DNA of 37,804 bases from assembly GCA_903835655.1 (NCBI GenBank), contig CAILNT010000048.1, positions 1 through 37,804 of the forward strand, written 5' to 3'. The notes under the pieces are model-generated. The model saw only the letters and a program-made list of their open reading frames with translations, did not search any database and had not been told where the DNA came from. Shown here piece by piece: positions 32,443 through 37,804 of the stretch; position 1 is the stretch's first letter, and each line of letters starts with the position of its first letter. The position numbers and the translations under genes are program-made. The stretch comes from an uncultured Pseudomonadota bacterium. GTDB taxonomy: Bacteria; Pseudomonadota; Gammaproteobacteria; Burkholderiales; Thiobacillaceae.

Positions 32443-33039
32443 TCACCGCCGCCGGAACCAGCCGGTGAGCGACAATCGCTGCCGCTTTGCCGGCAGGACT
32501 TCGTGCCAGAAACGCTCGGAGAGAAAAGTCACCAAGGTGCCGCCGGCTGGCAGGATCTCCAGCGGCGCATTCTCCGGGTCCGGCCAGAAGCGCAGCAGGC
32601 CGCCCTCCTCAGGCACCCAGTCAGGCGGGTTGAGATAGAGAATCACGGTCAGGCTGCGCCGGTCATCGTCGCGGAAGCGGTCGAGATGGCGCTGATAGCC
32701 GGCCCCGGGAGGGTAGACGGCGAAATGCGTTTCCAGATCGAGCAGGCCCAGGAACAGCGACCGGTTCACGGCCTGACGCAGCGTTTCCAATTCCTGCAGC
32801 ACGCCGCGCAACGCCGGGCCGGCTTCCGTTTCCTCCAGCCACAGCACCTGGTCGCCGCGCACTTCCGTGCGCACCCGCGATCGGCCCCGCCCCACCCCGG
32901 CCGCATGAAAATCCCCAGCCGAGTGCGCGTGCAGGCATTCGCCACGCAGCGCAGCCACTCCAGCTTCCGGGAGAAACCCGGCGGCCACGCACCAGCCGCG
33001 CTCAGCCAGCGTGCCGACTATCGACTCCGTGTCTGGCAC
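32443..33039 (-). CDS. 2OG-Fe(II) oxygenase, prolyl 4-hydroxylase-like
   Basis: This 198-residue protein has the double-stranded beta-helix core of the 2OG-Fe(II) oxygenase superfamily. The first two iron ligands are in YQRHLDRFRDDDRR (His-X-Asp) and the third His in SERFWHEVLPAKRQRLSLTG, with the following Arg binding 2-oxoglutarate. The substrate is unknown; relatives hydroxylate prolyl residues or small molecules. It converges on the ABC exporter gene with a 29-base gap and is next to the DUF4139 gene, with about a 1-base gap, on the same strand. Confidence 0.85.
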   Translation of the reverse strand: MPDTESIVGTLAERGWCVAAGFLPEAGVAALRGECLHAHSAGDFHAAGVGRGRSRVRTEVRGDQVLWLEETEAGPALRGVLQELETLRQAVNRSLFLGLLDLETHFAVYPPGAGYQRHLDRFRDDDRRSLTVILYLNPPDWVPEEGGLLRFWPDPENAPLEILPAGGTLVTFLSERFWHEVLPAKRQRLSLTGWFRRR

Positions 33040-33040
33040 T

Positions 33041-34474
33041 TCAGTACTTCACCCGTACCCGCCAGGCCAGCACCGTCTTGCCTTCCGCCGGAACCGGCAC
33101 TTTCCAGACGACGCTACCGGCGCTGACTGGCTTGTGCGCCAGGCTTTCCTGCAGGATCTGCCATTCGCCCGGCAGATTCTCGACGACCGTGACCACCACG
33201 TTCTCGCGCTTGGCGTTGCGGATTTTCATCTGGTAGCCACTCTCCAGCACGCCGCCACGGTTGTTGTAGGCGCCGGCCAGTTTCTGGAAGTCGGTCTGGG
33301 ACTTGTCCGCGGTGATGTCGAAGGCCTCGCCCAGTTTCAGGCGCACGGATTCGCCTCGGGGCGTGTGGTCGATGCGATCCTCGCCGATGAATTGCGCCCG
33401 GCCTGCGGCATCCCGTTTGTAGACCCGGACCACGCCACGGGGCAGCGGCATACCCAGGCTGTCGCCCTGGTTGGCAAACTCCAGCAACACTTCCGGTTTC
33501 AGCTTCCTGCCCAGATCGCCAGCCTGGGTGAGGTAGTAGGCATCCCCCCCTTGCAGTCGATATTCCTTCTCCACCGGGATTTTTTGTGCCGAGAGCAAGG
33601 CCACTTGCTTGGTCTGCTGGTTGCCCAGCGTGGTATTCCGGTCCAGGGTGTAGAGATGGTATTCGAACAGGTTTTCTTCCTGCATCTGCGCGGCGACGTT
33701 GGCCATCGCCTTCATCATCATCGGTACGGCGCGGCGTTCCGCCTGTACCCGGTTTACTTCGCCGGCGACGAGTTGCAGACGCGCATTGGGGTAGGTCGTG
33801 CCGCTGTCGTTGGTCAGTGTGACCCAGCCGTTGAGGTCGATGCTGTCTTCTGAGAGTTCGGCGACATAATCCGCCTTCCAGCTCAGGCCGCTGGTGAGGT
33901 AGGACAACTCCAGCGCATGCTCGGTCCCGGCCTGGTGAGGCACAGTGGCATCGGTCTTGAACAGCATGGACAGGGTGGGCTGGTCACGCAGATCGGCAGG
34001 CACGCCCGAGAATACGATGCGCCCGGGGATGCCGGTTTCCACCCGATCGGCGAAGCGTAATACCACGCCATCGTTGGCCGCCAGCACGCTGGCCTGCTCG
34101 GCATATTCCACGCCGGTGACCGCTTGAGTGCGGATCACCCGTACCGTATCGCCCACGGATTTCTCCAGCAGTTTTTTGGGGGTGAGCAGGTCGAAATCGA
34201 AGTTCTGCTCCAGCAGAGCCAGCTTGTGTCCATCCAGGCTGCGCAACAGCGCGGTCTCAGGCTGTAAGTGCGCCGATACGTCGCGCCAGGCCAGCATATT
34301 TTCCCCGCCGCCGAGCTTGACCCTGCGTACGTCTTTTATCAGGGCCAGGTCGCCGTTGTAGATGGTCACCGCCAGGGCGGCCTGGTCGGCGCTGCTGGTT
34401 CGGTGCTCCTCCACGGCCTGGGCGGTGGAAATGGCAGGCAGGGCGATGAACGCGGCGAGAGCGAGCAGTTTCAT
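33041..34474 (-). CDS. Secreted DUF4139-domain protein
   Basis: This 477-residue protein has a signal peptide (MKLLALAAFIALPAISTAQA) and, from about residue 190 on, a DUF4139-type region. Segments include LSYLTSGLSWKADYVAELSE, LNGWVTLTNDSGTTYPNARL and VVTVVENLPGEWQILQES. Function is unknown; such proteins are predicted to be periplasmic or outer-surface with beta-sandwich structure. A longer frame runs upstream through the pgl gene but has no similarity. ATG at 34472-34474 with CTGGAG upstream is the clear start. It overlaps the pgl stop by 4 bases. Confidence 0.88.
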   Translation of the reverse strand: MKLLALAAFIALPAISTAQAVEEHRTSSADQAALAVTIYNGDLALIKDVRRVKLGGGENMLAWRDVSAHLQPETALLRSLDGHKLALLEQNFDFDLLTPKKLLEKSVGDTVRVIRTQAVTGVEYAEQASVLAANDGVVLRFADRVETGIPGRIVFSGVPADLRDQPTLSMLFKTDATVPHQAGTEHALELSYLTSGLSWKADYVAELSEDSIDLNGWVTLTNDSGTTYPNARLQLVAGEVNRVQAERRAVPMMMKAMANVAAQMQEENLFEYHLYTLDRNTTLGNQQTKQVALLSAQKIPVEKEYRLQGGDAYYLTQAGDLGRKLKPEVLLEFANQGDSLGMPLPRGVVRVYKRDAAGRAQFIGEDRIDHTPRGESVRLKLGEAFDITADKSQTDFQKLAGAYNNRGGVLESGYQMKIRNAKRENVVVTVVENLPGEWQILQESLAHKPVSAGSVVWKVPVPAEGKTVLAWRVRVKY

Positions 34475-35154
34475 GGCAGAACTCCAGTAAGGGATGGGCC
34501 TAGCAACACATCCACCCCGGCCTCGGGCTGGATGGTCGCGGCGGGAATGGGTGCACTGTCGGCTACGCCCGCACGCCAACGCAGCAGGGCATCGCGCTTG
34601 CCGGCACCGCCGACGAGGAACAGCACTTGGCGCGCGCGGGACAGGCGCCGGGCGGAGAGGCTGACGCGCTCGGGTGGCGGTTTGGGTGCATCGAATACAG
34701 CCACGACGTCGGCGCTCTCCTCGTGGTTGCAGCCAGGAAACAAGCTGGCGGTATGGCCATCTTCGCCCAGGCCGAGGAGCACGAGATCGAAGGTCGGCGC
34801 ATTGGCCAATGCCCGCGCATAGGCGGTCGCCGCGGCGCATGCGCCCAGTTCTCCCGGGATGACATGTAGCGCGGCGAATTGTCCGGGCAAGGCCGCGCGC
34901 GCCATCACGCTGTTGCGCTGTGCATGCCCAGCCGGCAGGCAGCGTTCGTCGCCGAACCACGCTTGCCAGCGTGCCCAGTCATGCTCTTCCCGCGACAGGG
35001 CTTCGTAGAGGGCTTTCGGCGTGTCGCCGCCGGCCAGGACGATGTGGAACTCGCCGCGGGTGCGGAGCGCTTCTCGCTCGGCTAGAGCGACGAAGGCCAG
35101 CGCCGCGGCCAGCCAAGCTTGATCGGAGTCGCAAGAATGCCAGCGGGTTTGCAT
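34471..35154 (-). CDS. pgl: 6-phosphogluconolactonase
   Basis: The enzyme hydrolyses 6-phosphogluconolactone in the oxidative pentose phosphate pathway. The 227-residue cytoplasmic protein shows the family pattern: the sugar-phosphate loop VLAGGDTPKALYEAL, WFGDERCLPAGHAQRNSVMA, and LVLLGLGEDGHTASLFPG with the active-site His. The C-terminal segment VLFLVGGAGKRDAL is also typical. It overlaps the next gene by 4 bases and is divergent from the exonuclease gene. No zwf or gnd is seen in this window. Confidence 0.93.
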   Translation of the reverse strand: MQTRWHSCDSDQAWLAAALAFVALAEREALRTRGEFHIVLAGGDTPKALYEALSREEHDWARWQAWFGDERCLPAGHAQRNSVMARAALPGQFAALHVIPGELGACAAATAYARALANAPTFDLVLLGLGEDGHTASLFPGCNHEESADVVAVFDAPKPPPERVSLSARRLSRARQVLFLVGGAGKRDALLRWRAGVADSAPIPAATIQPEAGVDVLLGPSLTGVLP

Positions 35155-35215
35155 GGGGCCACGGGGGAGGGGTGGAAAGCGGATAAAATCGATCGAATTT
35201 TACGCCTCACACGCC

Positions 35216-35995
35216 ATGATCCCCGTCCTCGTCTTCGACATCGAAACCATTCCCGACATCCACGGGTTGCGTCGCCTCCACAATGTCGGCGCGGAGGCCT
35301 GCGACCATGAGGTTGGCGAAATGGCCTTCCTGATGCGCCGCCAGCAGACAGGTGGTTCCGATTTCCTGCCGCATTATCTACAGCGCGTGGTCACCATTTC
35401 CTGCACCTTGCGAGAGGGCGACCGTTTTCGCGTGTTTTCGCTTTCGGAGCCGGATGCCGACGAAGGCCAGATCATTCAGCGCTTCTTCGATGGCATCGAA
35501 AAGTACACTCCGCAGCTGGTGAGCTGGAACGGCGGCGGCTTCGATCTGCCGGTGTTGCACTATCGCGCCATGCTGCATGGCGTGACCGCGGCGAAGTACT
35601 GGGATTGGGGCGACGACGAACGCGAGTTCAAATACAACAATTACCTCAACCGCTACCACACCCGCCATCTCGACCTGATGGACGTGGTTGCCATGTTCAC
35701 CGGCCGCGCCAACGCCCCGCTGGACGAACTCGCCAAGCTCTACGGCTTTCCCGGCAAGCTCGGCATGGACGGCAGCCAGGTCTGGCCGGCCTACGAGCGT
35801 GGCGAGATCGCTCAGATCCGCGACTATTGCGAAACCGATGTGGTCAACACCTATCTGGTGTACCTGCGTTTCCAGAAGATGCGCGGCGTCCTCAGCGCGG
35901 CCCAGTACGAACAGGAAATCGCCCTGGTGCGAAGCAGCCTGGAGGAGATCGGTGCAGCCCACTGGGTCGAGTTTCTGGGCGCGTGGGCGTCGTAG
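35216..35995 (+). CDS. PolB-exonuclease-like 3'-5' exonuclease (DEDD family)
   Basis: This 259-residue protein resembles the predicted 3'-5' exonuclease related to the exonuclease domain of PolB. The DEDD metal-binding motifs are visible: Exo I VFDIETIPD (Asp and Glu, residues 6-8), Exo II LVSWNGGGFDLPVLHYRAM (about residue 105) and Exo III IRDYCETDVVNTYLVYLR (about residue 200). It lacks a polymerase domain and is of normal length for the stand-alone family. ATG at 35216 starts the match directly. It probably acts on DNA or RNA in the cytoplasm, with its exact role unknown. Confidence 0.87.
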   Translation: MIPVLVFDIETIPDIHGLRRLHNVGAEACDHEVGEMAFLMRRQQTGGSDFLPHYLQRVVTISCTLREGDRFRVFSLSEPDADEGQIIQRFFDGIEKYTPQLVSWNGGGFDLPVLHYRAMLHGVTAAKYWDWGDDEREFKYNNYLNRYHTRHLDLMDVVAMFTGRANAPLDELAKLYGFPGKLGMDGSQVWPAYERGEIAQIRDYCETDVVNTYLVYLRFQKMRGVLSAAQYEQEIALVRSSLEEIGAAHWVEFLGAWAS

Positions 35996-36165
35996 TCGAC
36001 ACGCCTCATTAGTCCTGTTTTCGCAAGATATAGATCGAAAAACAAAAGCCATGAATGTTTTAGATGGCTGTAAAGTATTGTCGCTTAGGGCCGATACCCC
36101 GAGACATGTGAAGAAGTAAATCATCCTTGTCCGGGGCAATGACGTTTGCGGACGGGGGATCTGGG

Positions 36166-36181
36166 CTCAAGAAAGAGCCGC
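36166..36181 (+). other. Leader hairpin before the repeat protein
   Basis: GGCTC and GAGCC pair around AAGAAA, 15 bases before the start codon and next to the ribosome binding site GAGGAGAAG. The 35996-36196 interval contains no other gene I can support. Upstream GTCCG/CGGAC can also pair. No known riboswitch was recognised. Confidence 0.35.
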
Positions 36182-36196
36182 ACGAGGAGAAGTAAA

Positions 36197-37804
36197 ATGG
36201 GTTCATTCGTTCTGGGTCTGACGACCGCGCAGGTCTCCGTGTTGACCACTGAGCAACTCACGGCGTTTACGACGGCGGATATGGTGGCTTTCTCCACCAG
36301 CCAGATTGCAGCCCTCAACACCACGGGCCTGGCTTCCCTGAACTCCTCTCAAGTGGCGGCCTTGGAGACGCAGGATGTCGCCGCGCTCAAGACCAGCCAG
36401 ATCATCGCGCTGACCACGAGCCAGGTGGCCAATGGTCTGACGACTGACCAGGTGCAGGCCCTCGGAACGGCCCAGGTTGCGGCCCTGACTACCAACCAGA
36501 TCGCCAATGGCCTGACCACCGACCAGATCGTGGCACTCGGCAGCGCGCAACTGACCGCCCTCTCGACCGCGCAGGTTGTCGCTCTCGGCACGGCTCAAGT
36601 CGCTGCCATCGAAACCGGCGATCTGGCCAGCCTCAAGACCAGCCAGATCGCGGCTCTCACCACTAATCAGGTCGCTAATGGTCTGACCACAGACGAGATC
36701 GTGGCGCTCACGACCGCCCAGGTCGCGTCCCTCACCACCGCCCAGGTAGTGGCACTCGGCACGACTCAGGTCGCCGCGCTGGAAACCCGTGATGTGGCCG
36801 CGCTCAAGACCACGCAGATCGCGTCGCTGACCACCAATCAGGTCGCCAATGGCCTGACGACCGATCAGATCGTGGCCCTCACGACCGCGCAGGTCGCCTC
36901 CCTCACGACCGCTCAGGTGGTTACTCTCGGCACGGCCCAGGTCGCCGCGCTGGAAACCCGGGATCTGGCTGCCCTTCAGACCGCTCAGATCGCGGTACTG
37001 ACGACTGCCGAAATTGCCGCCCTCACCACCGACCAAGTCACTGCCGGATTGACGACAGTCCAGGTTGTCGCCTTCACCACCAATCAGGCTGCCTATGGCC
37101 TGACCACCGACGAGGTCATCGCGCTCACCACTTCCCAGGTCGCGTCCCTGACCACCGCCCAGGTCGCGGCTCTCACGACCGCCCAGGTGGCCGCCATGGA
37201 AACCGGGGACTTGGCCAGCCTCAAGACCAGCCAGCTCGCGGCGCTCACCACCAACCAGGTCGCCAATGGCCTGACGACCGACGAGATCGTCGCCCTCACG
37301 ACCGCCCAGGTTGCCTCCCTCACGACCGCCCAGGTGGTGGCACTCGGCACGGCCCAGGTTGCCGCGCTGGAAACCCGTGACGTGGCCGCGCTCAAGACCA
37401 GCCAGATCGCCGTGCTGACGACCGCGGAAGTCGCCGCCCTCACCACCGACCAGGTCGCCGGCGGCTTGACGACCGCGCAGATTGCGGCCCTCACCACCAG
37501 CCAGGTCGCCTCTGGCCTGACCACCGACCAGATCGTGGCGCTCGGCAGCGCGCAACTGACCGCACTCACTACCTCCCAGGTCGCGTCTCTCACCACAGCC
37601 CAGGTCGCCGCGATGGAAACCGGAGACCTGGCCAGCCTCAAGACCAGCCAGATCGCGGCTCTCACCACCAACCAGGTTGCTAATGGCCTGACGACCGACG
37701 AGATCGTCGCACTCACGACCGCCCAGGTCGCGTCTCTCACCACCGCCCAGGTGGTGGCGCTCGGCACGGCCCAGGTTGCCGCGCTGGAAACCCGTGACTT
37801 GGCC
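36197..37804 (+). CDS. Large octapeptide-repeat protein, 5' part (runs off the right edge)
   Basis: Translating from ATG 36197 (ribosome binding site GAGGAGAAG) gives an uninterrupted frame of 536 codons up to the window end, starting MGSFVLGLTTAQVSVLTTEQ. Apart from the first few residues it consists wholly of eight-residue units of the type LTTxQVAA, with a 9-residue variant containing VANG. Units group into larger blocks marked by ETGD/ETRD, spaced 57 or 82 residues apart. There is no signal peptide and no cysteine. Helix-capping Thr-Thr-x-Gln followed by Val-Ala-Ala-Leu suggests a regular solenoid. Function is unknown; a very large surface, adhesin or filament protein is possible. Minus-strand frames in this region are shadows of the repeats. 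Confidence 0.85.
   Translation, partial: MGSFVLGLTTAQVSVLTTEQLTAFTTADMVAFSTSQIAALNTTGLASLNSSQVAALETQDVAALKTSQIIALTTSQVANGLTTDQVQALGTAQVAALTTNQIANGLTTDQIVALGSAQLTALSTAQVVALGTAQVAAIETGDLASLKTSQIAALTTNQVANGLTTDEIVALTTAQVASLTTAQVVALGTTQVAALETRDVAALKTTQIASLTTNQVANGLTTDQIVALTTAQVASLTTAQVVTLGTAQVAALETRDLAALQTAQIAVLTTAEIAALTTDQVTAGLTTVQVVAFTTNQAAYGLTTDEVIALTTSQVASLTTAQVAALTTAQVAAMETGDLASLKTSQLAALTTNQVANGLTTDEIVALTTAQVASLTTAQVVALGTAQVAALETRDVAALKTSQIAVLTTAEVAALTTDQVAGGLTTAQIAALTTSQVASGLTTDQIVALGSAQLTALTTSQVASLTTAQVAAMETGDLASLKTSQIAALTTNQVANGLTTDEIVALTTAQVASLTTAQVVALGTAQVAALETRDLA

Noticed and set aside
34475-34960. N-terminal extension of the DUF4139 protein
   Set aside because: It lies wholly within pgl in another frame, has an Arg-rich shadow composition and would bury the signal peptide.
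35996-36196. Possible cyclic-di-GMP riboswitch in front of the repeat protein
   Set aside because: Small hairpins are present, but the conserved GCAAA and tetraloop-receptor words of GEMM riboswitches are missing.
36203-37767. Long minus-strand open frames with Gly/Arg-rich or Val/Trp-rich repeats
   Set aside because: They are antisense shadows of the octapeptide repeats. The plus-strand frame has a ribosome binding site and protein-level conservation between copies.

Overview
The window looks like chromosomal DNA of a GC-rich, sulfur-oxidising proteobacterium, most likely a betaproteobacterium of the Thiobacillus/Sulfuricella/Sulfuritalea type. The evidence is a complete oxidative (reverse-type) dissimilatory sulfite reductase locus in the order dsrA-B-E-F-H-C-M-K-L-J-O-P-N-R followed by siroheme synthase. 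A pilB-pilC-pilD-coaE-zapD string and a PEP-CTERM protein fit the same group. I infer the taxon from gene content and cannot name a species.

Layout. 1-600: tail of an IS4-type transposase abutting a small excalibur-domain ORF, then a REP-like palindrome. 606-7242 (minus strand): a HlyC/CorC-type membrane protein, the type IV pilus genes pilB, pilC and pilD, then coaE and zapD. 7243-7794: non-coding, with a REP-like element and a strong sigma-54 promoter candidate with two upstream 17-bp sites, in front of a PEP-CTERM gene. 8553-10315: rlmD and an FKBP-type isomerase. 10353-15713 (minus strand): seven genes that may be read leftward from the region divergent to dsrA. In transcription order they are a 79-residue unknown, a stand-alone Cas6/Cmx6-like protein, a cysteine-free DsrC paralogue (RspA-like), a 3-mercaptopyruvate sulfurtransferase, an unknown helical protein, a TauD-like dioxygenase and a polyphosphate:AMP phosphotransferase. 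15992-30551 (plus strand): the dsr operon and cysG. 30623-35995: an Atm1-like ABC exporter, a 2OG-Fe(II) oxygenase, a DUF4139 protein, 6-phosphogluconolactonase and a PolB-type 3'-5' exonuclease. 36197 to the right edge: the start of a very large protein made of octapeptide repeats.

How the genes fit together. DsrEFH pass persulfide sulfur to DsrC, and DsrMKJOP is the membrane complex that handles DsrC thiol/trisulfide redox. DsrAB with siroheme oxidises the sulfur to sulfite, and DsrL provides NAD(H)-linked electron transfer. DsrN and CysG supply siroheme (amide). DsrL together with DsrEFH, with no dsrD seen, argues for the oxidative direction.

The least explained parts are the Cas6-like/RspA-like pair beside dsr with no CRISPR in sight, the expansion of the DsrN linker by repeat-derived DNA in frame, the Gly/Cys tail on DsrR, the clusters of stem-loops inside the dsr operon, and the octapeptide-repeat protein at the right edge.
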